Assembly (NCBI GenBank): GCA_965214565.1
Contig: OZ243951.1
Location: 2,418,001 to 2,482,000, forward strand
Direction of reading: 5' to 3'
From: VXYK01 sp965214565
GTDB lineage: Bacteria > Actinomycetota > Acidimicrobiia > Acidimicrobiales > Aldehydirespiratoraceae
Length of the DNA stretch: 64,000 nucleotides
Under the pieces are notes generated by a model. The model did not search any database and was not told the DNA's origin. It was given only the letters and a program-made list of their open reading frames with translations. A program made the position numbers and the translations under genes. The first letter of the stretch is position 1. Every line of letters starts with the position of its first letter. Positions 26,753 through 37,265 of the stretch are shown in pieces.

Positions 26753-27415
26753 ATGTCTGACCAGTTGCTGTTGAACGCCACGCTCGGCCGTGCTGAAGGC
26801 ACCCGCGCCTCGCGTCGCCTTCGCCGCGAAGGCCGTATCCCGGCTGTCGTGTACGGGCTCGACAACGACCCCGTATCCGTCAGCGTTGCGTGGCCCGATC
26901 TGCGCCCGGCGCTCAACACCGATGCCGGGTTGAACGTGCTGATCACGCTCGACATCGAAGGAGAGCAGCAGCTCTCGATCGTCAAAGACCTTCAACGTCA
27001 CCCCGTGCGGCGCGACGTGATCCACGTCGACTTCCTGAGGGTCACCACCGACCAGGAGATCGAAGTCGACGTGCCGCTGGTGCTCGTAGGAGAGGCGCTT
27101 GAAGTCACCCGGGCCAACGGCATGGTCGACCAGACCCTCTACACACTGACAGTCTCGGCAAAACCAGCCGACGTGCCCGACGAGATCGAAGTCGACATCA
27201 GTGAACTCACACTCGGCGACTCCATCAAGGTCGGCGAGGTGGCCCTCCCGCCCGGTGTCTTCACGTCGACTGATCCCGACGACTCGGTGGCAACCTCGCT
27301 CGTCACGCGTTCGACACGCGAGGCGATGGCAGCAGCCGAGGCGGCAAGTGTCGAAGCCGAACTCGAAGATGGAGACGGGGAGTCTCCCGCCGACGGCGGC
27401 GACGCCGAGGACTGA
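26753..27415 (+). CDS. rplY: 50S ribosomal protein L25/general stress protein Ctc (bL25)
   Basis: A 220-residue CTC-type bL25: N-terminal 5S-rRNA-binding domain (TRASRRLRREGRIPAVVYG) and the TL5/Ctc C-terminal beta domain (DVPDEIEVDISELTLGDSI), followed by an acidic tail rich in Glu, Asp and Ala. A TAGCCT box at 26675-26680 would start the transcript about 65 nt before the ATG, so unlike its neighbours it probably has a leader. Confidence 0.95.
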   Translation: MSDQLLLNATLGRAEGTRASRRLRREGRIPAVVYGLDNDPVSVSVAWPDLRPALNTDAGLNVLITLDIEGEQQLSIVKDLQRHPVRRDVIHVDFLRVTTDQEIEVDVPLVLVGEALEVTRANGMVDQTLYTLTVSAKPADVPDEIEVDISELTLGDSIKVGEVALPPGVFTSTDPDDSVATSLVTRSTREAMAAAEAASVEAELEDGDGESPADGGDAED

Positions 27416-27433
27416 TAGCGCGGCGGTTAGGCG

Positions 27434-28060
27434 ATGGTTCGCCTCGGTTCCTCCAAGGGGCTGAAGCAGCGCAGGGGCACTCCAGCGGATCTACTCGTCG
27501 TCGGACTCGGCAATCCGACGGTCGAGTACACGCAGACGCGTCACAACGCCGGCGCATGGGTGATCAACGAACTCGTGGCGCGCCACGACGGTCGCCTCAG
27601 CGCCGGACGCCGCGACCGAGCCGAATCGACTGAACTGCGCATCGCTCACAAGCGCGTGGCGGTCGCGGTCCCCAAGACCTTCATGAACAACTCGGGCTCT
27701 GCTGTGGCCCCGCTGGTGAGACGGTTCGGCATCGACGACATCAGCCGCTTGATCGTGGTCCACGACGAGATCGACCTTCCAGTGGGGCGGATGAAGGTAA
27801 AGAGCGGCGGTGGTCTCGCCGGTCACAACGGTCTGAAGTCGATCCGCTCACATCTGCACACCGACCAGTTCACCCGCATCCGCATCGGCGTCGGCAAACC
27901 AGCACCGGGCACCATGAAACCCCGCGACTATGTGTTGAAACGTCCCGCACGCGCAGAACGCCCGACACTCGAAGCGGTCGTCGGCCGCGCCGCCGACGCA
28001 GTCGAGTTCCTCGCCGACAACGATCTCGAAGCGGCGATGAACCTGTTCAACCGGAGCTGA
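27434..28060 (+). CDS. pth: Peptidyl-tRNA hydrolase
   Basis: A 208-residue enzyme recycling peptidyl-tRNA. LLVVGLGNPTVEYTQTRHNA contains the catalytic His region, KTFMNNSG the substrate Asn, VVHDEIDLPVGRMKVK the Asp, and GGGLAGHNGLKSI the remaining family motif. The N-terminus has about 22 extra residues before VVGLGN; a later start is possible. It overlaps the mfd start (TGATG). Confidence 0.96.
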   Translation: MVRLGSSKGLKQRRGTPADLLVVGLGNPTVEYTQTRHNAGAWVINELVARHDGRLSAGRRDRAESTELRIAHKRVAVAVPKTFMNNSGSAVAPLVRRFGIDDISRLIVVHDEIDLPVGRMKVKSGGGLAGHNGLKSIRSHLHTDQFTRIRIGVGKPAPGTMKPRDYVLKRPARAERPTLEAVVGRAADAVEFLADNDLEAAMNLFNRS

Positions 28061-31000
28061 TGATCCCTCCCATGCTGGACACGGCTACAAACCTTCGCTC
28101 ACTGAGGTCGCTGCTCGCCTCCGAACCATGCATCGACGCCGCGATCGCGGGACGCGACGGGGTGCTCGTCGTCAATGAGGCTGCGAGTGCGCTGACGGTC
28201 GCGGGTCTGTCGGAGGCCTCGTCACGGCGACCGATCCTGGTCGCCACAGCCACCCACAACGAAGCCGTGCGCCTGGCCAATGACATCGCGGCAGTACTCG
28301 GAGAAGACGAAGTTTCGCTGTTCCCTGCCTGGGGAACGCTGCCCTTCGAGCGTGTGAGCCCAGCCATCGAGACGATGGGCCGGCGGGTGCGGCTCCTGCA
28401 CCGTCTCAGGGATCCCGCGACTGCGCCTGGCGTGATCGTCGCCTCGGCGCGTGCGCTGGTGCAGCGGCTCGACCCGCACGCGGCGACCGATCCGATCACC
28501 TGCGGCGTCTCCGACACGATTGATCCACTGGTGCTGGCGCAGCAGTTGGTCGACTTCGGTTATCGCCGCGAGGCCCAGGTCGAACATCGCGGCGAGTTCG
28601 CGGTCAGAGGCTCGATCGTCGATGTTTTCGCCAGCACCGCGGACCGGCCGGTGAGGATCGATCTCTGGGGTGACGAGGTCGAACGTCTAGCCGAGTTCTC
28701 CGTTGCTGATCAACGCGCAACATCGGTTGTCGCCGAAATCGAGATCTACCCGTGCCGAGAGTTCCGACCAGACGAAGAGGCGAAACAACGCGCTCAACGA
28801 CTGTTGGTGGATGAACCCTGGGGGCGCGAGCAGTGGGATCGGGTCGTCGATGGAGAGCTGTTCGACGGGATGGAGTCCTGGTTGCCGTGGCTCGTCGGCG
28901 AAGAAGTCGTTCTGCCGGACCTCCTCGGAGCTGATGGATGGGTCATTCTGGTCGAGCCGCGGCGCATTCGCGACCGGGCCGCCAACATCGAGGCTGAGGA
29001 GGCGGACCTGGCGGTGTCGTTGGCCAAGACCTGGGACGTCGACGCTGACGACCTGCACAGGATGAACCTCCGCTACGACCGTCTGTTGGCGCGTGCCAAT
29101 GTAGGGGTGCTGACGATCCTGCCGGTGGCGGACCGCCCCGGCATCCCGACAGTCACAGCATCGGCCTGGGCGCCCGTCGTCGGCGATATCGAACCTGCGC
29201 TCTCGCGGGTCCGGCAACTGCTCAGCGACGGATTCTGTGTTGTGGTCGCCGCTGACGGCCATGCCAGCGCCGAACGCTTGGCTGCGCTTCTGGCCGACCA
29301 TGGCGTCGAAGTCGCCCCGGCGGGTGTCCACACCGACCTTTCGACGCCAGGCGCGCACCTGGTGGTCGTGCCGCTTGATCGGGGCGCCGTCCTCGGTGAG
29401 ATCAAGCTGGCAGTTCTGTCCGAGACCGACCTGACCGGGCGTCGCCGGACCCACCGCCCCTCACGCACCGGTCGTCGCGACGCCCAGAAATTCTTCGACG
29501 ACCTTCGCGAGGGCTCCTACGTCGTTCATGCCCATCATGGTGTGGCCCGCTTCGGCGGAATGGTGACACGCTCGATCAACGGCAGCGAACGCGACTACCT
29601 GCTGCTCGAGTACCGCGGCACGGACCGGCTGTACGTCCCGTCGGACCAGATCGACCTGATCCGCATCTACAGCGGCGGAGAGACCCCGAAGCTCTCGAGG
29701 ATGGGAGGTGCAGACTGGCGGGCCAGCAAAGCCAAGGTCCGTTCGGCGGTCTCTGAGATAGCCCAGGAGTTGGTCGTGCTGTACCAGAGGCGGATGACCA
29801 CACCGGGACATGCGTTCGGCGCCGACACACCTTGGCAGAGCGAGCTTGAAAGCGCCTTCAGATACCAGGAGACGCCGGACCAGCTCCAGGCCATCATCGA
29901 CGTCAAGGCGGACATGGAGCGCCCGACACCGATGGACCGCCTGGTGATCGGAGACGTCGGCTTCGGCAAGACCGAAGTCGCGCTGCGGGCGGCGTTCAAA
30001 TCGGTGCTCGACGGTTCTCAGGTGGCGGTGTTGGTGCCCACCACACTGCTGGCACAGCAGCACCACGCCACCTTCCGGGAGCGCCTCGCCCCGTATCCCA
30101 TCCGCGTCGAGGTGCTCAGCCGCTTCCTCAGCAACGCCCAAGCATCCGAGGTCGTCGCAGGGCTTCGGAGCGGAGACGTCGATCTGGTGATCGGCACGCA
30201 CCGCCTCCTCTCAGCCGACGTCGAGTTCAAGAACCTGGGCCTGCTGGTGATCGACGAGGAGCAGCGCTTCGGAGTGCAGCACAAGGAGAGGATCAAGTCG
30301 CTGCGTGCCGAGGTAGATGTGCTGACGCTCACCGCGACGCCCATCCCGCGAACGATGGAGATGGGTCTCGCCGGGATCCGCGACATGTCCTTGCTCAACA
30401 CCGCTCCCGCCGACCGTCAACCGATCCTCACCTACGTGGGCGAATACTCCGAGCGTGCCGTGGCCGAGGCGATCCGGCGCGAGCTGCTGCGGGAGGGGCA
30501 GCTGTTCTTCGTGCACAACCGGGTGCGCGACATCGACCATGTGGCGCAGTCGCTGCGCCGGCTCGTCCCCGAGGCGCGGGTTGCGGTGGCTCACGGACAG
30601 ATGGACGAGGGGACCCTTGAGCGGGTCGTGATCGACTTTTGGGAGGGCGAGTACGACGTCCTGGTGTGCACCACCATCATCGAGTCGGGGATTGACATGC
30701 CGACGGTCAACACCCTGGTGGTCGATCAGGCCGAACGGCTCGGCCTGGGGCAGCTCCACCAGCTCCGGGGCCGGGTCGGCCGAGCGGACCAGAGAGCCTA
30801 TGCGTACCTGTTCCACCGACAGGACGTGGTCCTGAGCGAGGAGGCGCACGAGCGGCTCAGGACGATCGGTGAGGCCACCGAGCTGGGTTCCGGCTTCCGG
30901 ATAGCCATGCGGGACCTTGAACTGCGCGGTGCGGGCAACCTGCTGGGCACTGGCCAGTCCGGCCATATCGCCGCGGTCGGCTATGACCTCTACTGTCAGA

Positions 31001-31545
31001 TGGTCACCGAAGCCGTGGCGGAGCTGCGCGGCGAGAAGCCAGACGAACCACCGAAGATCACCATCGACGTTCCCGGTGATGCGCACCTGCCCGAAGACTA
31101 CGTGACCAACCAGACGAGTCGTCTCGAGGCATACCGGCGGCTGGCATCGCTGGAGAGCCAGGAGATGCTCGACGATGTGCGCGCGGAGTGGCTCGACCGG
31201 TTCGGGCCGATCCCAGCGCCGGCGGAGGCACTGCTGCGGGTGGGCCGGTTGCGCGTCGAGTGTGTCCGCAGTGGCGTGAGGGAGGTCGTCGTCACGAAGG
31301 GTCCAGGGTTCGGCGGTCCCGACTACGTGGCCCGCTTGTCGCCCGTCGAGTTGCCCCACAGCAGGCAGGTGCGGCTGCAACGGCTCTACTCGTCGAAGGG
31401 GACGGGCAACGCGGCAATCTACAAGGAGGGGACCGCAGAGATCCGGTTTCCGCTCCACAGGAAGCGGGGTCCGGTCGTCGAACAGATCGCCGCGTTCATG
31501 GCCGACTTGCTCGTCGACGCGAGTCCAGCGGCCTCAACCGGGTAG
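28060..31545 (+). CDS. mfd: Transcription-repair coupling factor Mfd
   Basis: A 1161-residue translocase that removes stalled RNA polymerase at lesions and recruits UvrA. Domains in order: UvrB-homology region (about 30-350), RNA polymerase interaction domain around VVHAHHGVARFGGM (about 485-550), SF2 motor with Walker A GDVGFGKTEVALRA near residue 632, VIDEEQRFGV, TATPIPRTMEM, QLRGRVGRADQRAYAYL (motif VI), and the C-terminal TRCF domain. It overlaps the pth stop by one base and ends in TAG. Confidence 0.97.
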   Translation: MIPPMLDTATNLRSLRSLLASEPCIDAAIAGRDGVLVVNEAASALTVAGLSEASSRRPILVATATHNEAVRLANDIAAVLGEDEVSLFPAWGTLPFERVSPAIETMGRRVRLLHRLRDPATAPGVIVASARALVQRLDPHAATDPITCGVSDTIDPLVLAQQLVDFGYRREAQVEHRGEFAVRGSIVDVFASTADRPVRIDLWGDEVERLAEFSVADQRATSVVAEIEIYPCREFRPDEEAKQRAQRLLVDEPWGREQWDRVVDGELFDGMESWLPWLVGEEVVLPDLLGADGWVILVEPRRIRDRAANIEAEEADLAVSLAKTWDVDADDLHRMNLRYDRLLARANVGVLTILPVADRPGIPTVTASAWAPVVGDIEPALSRVRQLLSDGFCVVVAADGHASAERLAALLADHGVEVAPAGVHTDLSTPGAHLVVVPLDRGAVLGEIKLAVLSETDLTGRRRTHRPSRTGRRDAQKFFDDLREGSYVVHAHHGVARFGGMVTRSINGSERDYLLLEYRGTDRLYVPSDQIDLIRIYSGGETPKLSRMGGADWRASKAKVRSAVSEIAQELVVLYQRRMTTPGHAFGADTPWQSELESAFRYQETPDQLQAIIDVKADMERPTPMDRLVIGDVGFGKTEVALRAAFKSVLDGSQVAVLVPTTLLAQQHHATFRERLAPYPIRVEVLSRFLSNAQASEVVAGLRSGDVDLVIGTHRLLSADVEFKNLGLLVIDEEQRFGVQHKERIKSLRAEVDVLTLTATPIPRTMEMGLAGIRDMSLLNTAPADRQPILTYVGEYSERAVAEAIRRELLREGQLFFVHNRVRDIDHVAQSLRRLVPEARVAVAHGQMDEGTLERVVIDFWEGEYDVLVCTTIIESGIDMPTVNTLVVDQAERLGLGQLHQLRGRVGRADQRAYAYLFHRQDVVLSEEAHERLRTIGEATELGSGFRIAMRDLELRGAGNLLGTGQSGHIAAVGYDLYCQMVTEAVAELRGEKPDEPPKITIDVPGDAHLPEDYVTNQTSRLEAYRRLASLESQEMLDDVRAEWLDRFGPIPAPAEALLRVGRLRVECVRSGVREVVVTKGPGFGGPDYVARLSPVELPHSRQVRLQRLYSSKGTGNAAIYKEGTAEIRFPLHRKRGPVVEQIAAFMADLLVDASPAASTG

Positions 31546-31557
31546 CCTGCACGACCT

Positions 31558-32508
31558 GTGGACACGAACCGCCCCCGACCACTTCTCCTCCTAGTCCTTT
31601 TGGCAGCTCTGGGCCTGACCGGTGCCGCCTGCGGATCGGCCGACGACTCGACTGTGGCCTCGGTCGGCTCGGCGACTCTCAGTCAAGCGGAGTTCGAGGC
31701 GATCGTCGAAGGCAACGGTGTTGAAGACACTTCCGTCGTCTCCAAAGAGGTCGCTGCAGGTCATATCAACGACTGGATCCTCTTTGAGAGTTGGATTGAT
31801 CTCGCCGCCGAGGGCGGCACCGAGATCAACGGCCTTCAACTCGACCTCGCCCGTGAAGAGCTGGAAGCGGCCAGGCTCCAGGACCCGACAGTGCCCGCCG
31901 CCGATACTCCCTACGGACGGATAATACAGCGCTACCAGGCGGTTCCGCACCTGATCGCGGACCACCTGATCGCCACCGAAGAGGTGAACGCCCTGTGTTC
32001 GAGCCACCTGCTCGTCGAGACCGAGACCGAAGCCGCCGAAGCGATCTCCCGGCTCGATGCCGGGGAGGACTTCGCAGCTCTGGCCGCAGAGGTCTCAGTC
32101 GGTCCGAGCGGCCCGAGTGGCGGCGACCTCGGCTGCGTCGCGCCCGCCACTTTCGTATCGGAGTTCGTGGAGGGTGCCGCAGCAGTCGGAGGACCTGGAT
32201 TGTCGGATCCAGTTCAGAGCCAGTTCGGCTGGCATGTGATCGAGGTTCGGAGTTTCGGTCCGGTGGTGCGCGGCGAGCACGCAGAGTTGGCCCCTGAGGA
32301 GGTCACGAACTTCGTCCTCAACGGTCACGCAGCGGAGCTTCAAGAGCTTCAGGCCAGGTTGTTCGACCGTGACATCAGTGTCGATCCCCGCTTCGGAGTC
32401 TTCGACCCTGCACTTGGGGTCGTTGAGCCCGAGGTTGCAGAGACCGGTTTCGGTCCCCCTGACGCTGCAGGCGACGGCTCTGCACAGTCTTATCGGCAAC
32501 AGAGCTGA
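31558..32508 (+). CDS. Parvulin-type peptidyl-prolyl isomerase lipoprotein (SurA/PrsA-like)
   Basis: A 316-residue extracytoplasmic folding factor: signal LLLLVLLAALGLTGAAC with lipobox Cys at about residue 25, a SurA-N-like helical part (about 35-140), then a rotamase domain (CSSHLLVETETEAAEAI ... SGGDLGCV ... FGWHVIEV). The start is GTG 31558, nine bases after a TAGCCT box that includes the mfd stop. In mycobacteria a lipoprotein gene (lpqU) lies in the same mazG-eno interval. Confidence 0.88.
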   Translation: MDTNRPRPLLLLVLLAALGLTGAACGSADDSTVASVGSATLSQAEFEAIVEGNGVEDTSVVSKEVAAGHINDWILFESWIDLAAEGGTEINGLQLDLAREELEAARLQDPTVPAADTPYGRIIQRYQAVPHLIADHLIATEEVNALCSSHLLVETETEAAEAISRLDAGEDFAALAAEVSVGPSGPSGGDLGCVAPATFVSEFVEGAAAVGGPGLSDPVQSQFGWHVIEVRSFGPVVRGEHAELAPEEVTNFVLNGHAAELQELQARLFDRDISVDPRFGVFDPALGVVEPEVAETGFGPPDAAGDGSAQSYRQQS

Positions 32509-32516
32509 CTCCGGTC

Positions 32517-33896
32517 ATGGGAACGATCACCGTCGTCGGTCTCGGCCCGGCGGACGAGACGCTCCTGACAGACCAGACCAGAGCCGCCGTGGAGGCCGCG
32601 CCGCGCTGCTTTCTGCGAACCCGCAGGCATCCGGCGGCACGAGTTATGCCCGACGCCGTCGCCTTCGACGACGAATACGAGAGGGGAGACACCTACGAGG
32701 CGGTCTATGGAGCGATCGTCGAGCGGCTGATCCTCGAAGCTGACAGAGGTGACCTCCTCTACGCTGTGCCGGGTTCCCCGTTGGTGCTCGAACGCACCGT
32801 GGAGTTGCTGCGTGAAGCGGCCGCCGCGGGCCGCGTGGGAGTCGAGGTCCTGGCGGCCATGTCGTTCCTCGATGTTGCCTGGTCCCGGCTCGGAGTTGAT
32901 CCGGTGGCGCTTGGAGCACGGTTGATCGACGGACAGGACTTCGCATCGGCCGCGGCAGGACAGACCGGACCGCTCCTGGTCGCACACTGTCACGGCCGCG
33001 GTGTGCTGTCGGAGATCAAGCTCTCCGCCGAGGAGGGGCCGGACTCGGTTGTGGTGCTGGCGCGCCTGGGCCTGCTCGACGAAGCCGTCTACGAAGTCGC
33101 ATGGGATGAACTCGACAGGAGAGTTGAAGCCGACCATCTGACCTCGCTGTGGATACCGGAGTTCGACAAGCCGATAGCGGCGGAGTTCCTCCGGTTCGAA
33201 GAACTGGTTCGTGAGCTGCGTGAACGCTGCCCCTGGGATCGAGCGCAGACGCACGGATCGTTGCGCAAGCATCTGCTTGAAGAGACCTATGAGGCCCTCG
33301 AGGCGCTTGATGCCAGGGCTTCCCTAGATGACGGCGAGGTTGATGCGGAACTCGATGCACACCTGGTCGAGGAACTGGGGGACCTCCTCTACCAGATCTT
33401 CTTCCACGCCCGGCTCGGAGCGGAACGAGGCTCTTTCACCGTCGCCGACGTTGCCCGCAGCGTCCACGAGAAGTTGGTGGCGCGTCACCCCCATGTGTTC
33501 GGAGAGGGGGCGCTCGACGGAGTGCGCGGTCCCGAGGACGCCGACGACATGGCCCGCAGATGGGAACAGATAAAGCGAGACGAGAAGGGCCGTGCCTCAG
33601 CGATGGACGGAGTGCCGATGACGCTTCCCGCGCTGATGCTGGCGGCCAAGGTCCAAGAACGCTCAGAAGGCGTGGGCCTGGTGGTTGACAGTGCCGTGGA
33701 GACCGCAATCGAGGGAATCCGCGACGCTGCGGTGAACGTTGCCGCAAGTCCAGATGGTGAGCCGGCTGGTGAAAGAGTGGGGGATCTGCTGTTCGATGCG
33801 GTCGCCCTCGCCCGCGGCCTCGACATCGACCCCGAAACGGCCCTTCGCGACGCGTCGGTCCGCTTCATGGAGAGGGTCCGCGCCACCGGCAGATAG
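32517..33896 (+). CDS. mazG: Nucleoside triphosphate pyrophosphohydrolase MazG with N-terminal methylase-like domain
   Basis: A 459-residue YabN-type fusion: tetrapyrrole-methylase-like domain (about 1-215, TITVVGLGPADETLLTDQTR) followed by a MazG domain (about 225-340) with LRERCPWDRAQTHGSLRKHL, the metal motif EETYEALEAL and VEELGDLLYQIFFHARL (ExxxD), and a weaker second MazG-like half. MazG removes aberrant NTPs. It sits eight bases after ppiC and 100 bp before eno, matching mycobacterial order. Confidence 0.93.
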   Translation: MGTITVVGLGPADETLLTDQTRAAVEAAPRCFLRTRRHPAARVMPDAVAFDDEYERGDTYEAVYGAIVERLILEADRGDLLYAVPGSPLVLERTVELLREAAAAGRVGVEVLAAMSFLDVAWSRLGVDPVALGARLIDGQDFASAAAGQTGPLLVAHCHGRGVLSEIKLSAEEGPDSVVVLARLGLLDEAVYEVAWDELDRRVEADHLTSLWIPEFDKPIAAEFLRFEELVRELRERCPWDRAQTHGSLRKHLLEETYEALEALDARASLDDGEVDAELDAHLVEELGDLLYQIFFHARLGAERGSFTVADVARSVHEKLVARHPHVFGEGALDGVRGPEDADDMARRWEQIKRDEKGRASAMDGVPMTLPALMLAAKVQERSEGVGLVVDSAVETAIEGIRDAAVNVAASPDGEPAGERVGDLLFDAVALARGLDIDPETALRDASVRFMERVRATGR

Positions 33897-33997
33897 AGCA
33901 CTGCTTCTATTCGAAGCGCATATGGAGTATCATTTTCCCTGCTCCGTCTACTCGCGGAGCAGCGGCTACAGCTCCCCCCACCGTTGAGAGGTCGCCA

Positions 33998-35277
<1,280 letters not shown>

Positions 35278-35281
<4 letters not shown>

Positions 35282-35568
35282 AGAAGGTTCTGTTCCTTCT
35301 TGTAGTGGCTTTCTCGCTGCTGGCGGGCGTGCTGGTGGAGCCTTCGGTCAGCAGTTACATGGACCAGCGGAGCGAGCTTGAGAGCGTCAAGGCCGAGCGT
35401 GCGGCCCTGCAGGCCGAGATCGACGAGATCAACGCCGACATCGAAGGATTCACCGACGACGAGGGCCTGCGAATCGAGGCCCGCTGTTACGGACCGTACG
35501 TGGAACCCGGCGAAGAGGTCTACTCCATTCCCGGCCTGAGAGGCTGCGTGGTCTCAAGTCCCAACTGA
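35278..35568 (+). CDS. Septum formation initiator (FtsB/DivIC) family protein
   Basis: A 96-residue single-pass division protein. GTG 35278 overlaps the eno stop (GTGA). N-terminal TM KKVLFLLVVAFSLLAGVLV, coiled coil about residues 28-60 (ELESVKAERAALQAEIDEIN), then a short extracytoplasmic domain with two Cys (EARCYGPY ... GLRGCVVSSPN). The last 12 codons lie within the 43-bp repeat duplicated at 37176. In mycobacteria the next gene would be DUF501; here that gene is at 53034. Confidence 0.88.
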
Positions 35569-35575
35569 GACGCGG
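35533..35575 (+). repeat. 43-bp direct repeat, copy A (3' end of ftsB-like gene)
   Basis: 40 of 43 bases match copy B at 37176-37218, including an identical 27-bp core starting TGCGTGGTCTCAAG. The two differences within codons are synonymous: both copies read GLRGCVVSSPN then stop. Confidence 0.9.
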
Positions 35576-35592
35576 CCCCAACTGCGAAATTG

Positions 35593-35883
35593 TTAAGGAC
35601 CGCCTTCGCCGAAGCTGGGACTGTCGCCAAGTAGCGGTATGGAGATTGCCAGCACGATGTACGCTGCGAATCCTAAACCGACGCCGAAAGTGAACATCCC
35701 GTACGCGCTGACGCGACGACGCAACATTCCCACGGCGAATAGAGCGCATCCGGCAAAGGCAGCTAGGCCGGGTGAGAGTACCGTGAGTCCGAACCCGCAA
35801 GCCGCGCCGCAGAGAAGCCATCGCATCGCTGTGTCGGACCGGTCGTCGGCAGATCGGGGTCCGGTCAGCCCGGTTGGTGGCAT
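35593..35883 (-). CDS. Small membrane protein
   Basis: A 96-residue protein from ATG 35883, preceded by GGAGAAGGAAGC. It begins with a polar segment (PPTGLTGPRSADDRSD), then hydrophobic stretches WLLCGAACGFGLTVLSPGLA, AFAGCALFAVGML and TFGVGLGFAAYIVLAISIPL. It is downstream of the secreted-protein gene on the same strand, inside the segment bounded by the 43-bp repeats. No family recognised. Confidence 0.6.
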   Translation of the reverse strand: MPPTGLTGPRSADDRSDTAMRWLLCGAACGFGLTVLSPGLAAFAGCALFAVGMLRRRVSAYGMFTFGVGLGFAAYIVLAISIPLLGDSPSFGEGGP

Positions 35884-35900
35884 AGTTTGCTTCCTTCTCC

Positions 35901-36854
35901 TCAGGGATGAACGATGATGTGTTCTGGGCTGAGCAGGTTTGTGCACCCCCCAGACTTGTTGGCCCCCCACTGGACGTACCATGCGCCGTTTGGCTTCCCC
36001 GAGAAAAAGGTGTTGTAGTGATCGGTATCGGTTGCGGCCGTCGGACAGAACGTCGAGTTGTGGTATGTCCCGTACGTATTCATGCTCGCATAACCGCAGT
36101 CGAAGTCATGTTGCCAACTAGCTGTTCTGCGGCTCCAGCCCGTTGGAGAGTACCAACCCCAGGAAGCTCCAAAGTCTGCACCGCTCAAACACGACGATCC
36201 CTGTGTCTGTCGCCAGTTTACCGATGACTTGGTGGTGGTCACGTCGATCTGGGGAGGGTCTTCCCAGTTGAATTTGATGGATCCAAAATAGTGCGTTACA
36301 GCCGCGCTTGCCATTGCTCCGACACCAGCGGAACTCGCTCCATTCACGGTCGCAGTGCGGCTGTCTTGTGCTGCGCCTGAAGATGTGATTGAACTGTCAT
36401 ATCTGTGTAGATCGTCGAGCGCTATCTCAAGTCGTTCGAGAGTGATTCGACACGTTGTCAGATTTACCTTGACAATCCTCTGGACGATTGCGCCCGGAGA
36501 GCCTCCGTCACCTTCGAGGTGGCCCTGAATCAGGCACTCTCCGTCTTTTTTGAGACCGGGCTCCACGACCGTCAGTGCGCCGGGCAGTGGGTTTGAGTGG
36601 GGCACGAAGAGGATGCCGTCTGATGAACTTCCGCTGGCGGGCGCCGTCCCCGACGCGCCTCCTGTACCCGTGACAGCAGTGAGCATCGCTACGATTGTGA
36701 AGATCAACAGCAGTGGCTTGCGGGTTCTGCGGAACTTCTCGAAGGACGAGGACCCGCGGGAAGGGGACGGGGTGGACTTGAGGGTCATGTCCTTTCGATT
36801 GCTCGAGAGACTCTCGCAGATCGGTGTCTTGTGGTGGGGTGTTGCTCGGTTCAT
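35901..36854 (-). CDS. Secreted protein of unknown function, island-borne
   Basis: From ATG 36854 (GGAAAGGCAACCC upstream) the product is 317 aa; an internal ATG 36788, preceded by AAAGGAC, gives 295 aa with a more standard signal distance. The export segment is RKPLLLIFTIVAMLTAVTG. The mature part is rich in Ser, Thr, Gly, Trp and Tyr, with Cys in ECLIQG, TTCRITLERL, SCLSGADFG, DFDCGYAS, STFCPTAA and GGCTNLL, so it is a disulfide-rich extracellular protein. Composition is less GC-rich than the core. No family recognised. Confidence 0.68.
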   Translation of the reverse strand: MNRATPHHKTPICESLSSNRKDMTLKSTPSPSRGSSSFEKFRRTRKPLLLIFTIVAMLTAVTGTGGASGTAPASGSSSDGILFVPHSNPLPGALTVVEPGLKKDGECLIQGHLEGDGGSPGAIVQRIVKVNLTTCRITLERLEIALDDLHRYDSSITSSGAAQDSRTATVNGASSAGVGAMASAAVTHYFGSIKFNWEDPPQIDVTTTKSSVNWRQTQGSSCLSGADFGASWGWYSPTGWSRRTASWQHDFDCGYASMNTYGTYHNSTFCPTAATDTDHYNTFFSGKPNGAWYVQWGANKSGGCTNLLSPEHIIVHP

Positions 36855-37175
36855 CGGGTTGCCTTTCCGTCGGTTGGGTGGTTGGGTGCATTCTCCAGAT
36901 GGTCTTGGTGCTGCTGGAGTTGTGTTTTCACCTCCTACTTGCCGCCTAGGAGGGTTTTGTTGCAAAGATTTTTGAATTTCTGAAATTGAACGACTTCGGT
37001 GCCTCAGAACGTGCGCGGGCGGTGAGAGCCGGCCGCCTGTCATGTGCAGCGGTCCCGCTCTTGTTCGCTTCGTTCACGGGCCGCTCGGACCACGGCCTCG
37101 CTCCGTAGGTTCGCGTTGTCCAGCCTCCTCGCTCGGCCTCAAGCAGGAACTGCGACGTCGTAACCGGGAGTGGCT
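36855..37175. other. Gene-free stretch upstream of the island-borne secreted protein
   Basis: I see no supported gene. A hairpin occurs at 36931-36953 and the stretch 36955-36995 is AT-rich (TTTTGTTGC, ATTTTTGAATTTCTGAAATT), so the promoter of the minus-strand gene probably lies here. The right part (37000-37175) is ordinary GC-rich sequence. Confidence 0.5.
36931..36953. promoter_or_regulatory. Perfect 7-bp hairpin, terminator-like
   Basis: CCTCCTA (36931-36937) and TAGGAGG (36947-36953) with a 9-base loop. On the plus strand GTTTTGTTGC follows, resembling a weak intrinsic terminator. On the minus strand it would be in the leader of the secreted-protein gene and could mask a GGAGG-like site. 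Confidence 0.4.
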
Positions 37176-37218
37176 GGCCTGAGGGGTTGCGTGGTCTCAA
37201 GTCCCAACTGAGACACGG
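37176..37218 (+). repeat. 43-bp direct repeat, copy B
   Basis: Second copy of the ftsB 3'-end sequence, 1.64 kb from copy A. It keeps the same amino acids and stop in frame although no ftsB gene lies upstream of it. Confidence 0.9.
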
Positions 37219-37265
37219 GCCGTTAGTCTCATCTGGTTCAGGTACGCAAAAGGGAGGCGCGTGAG

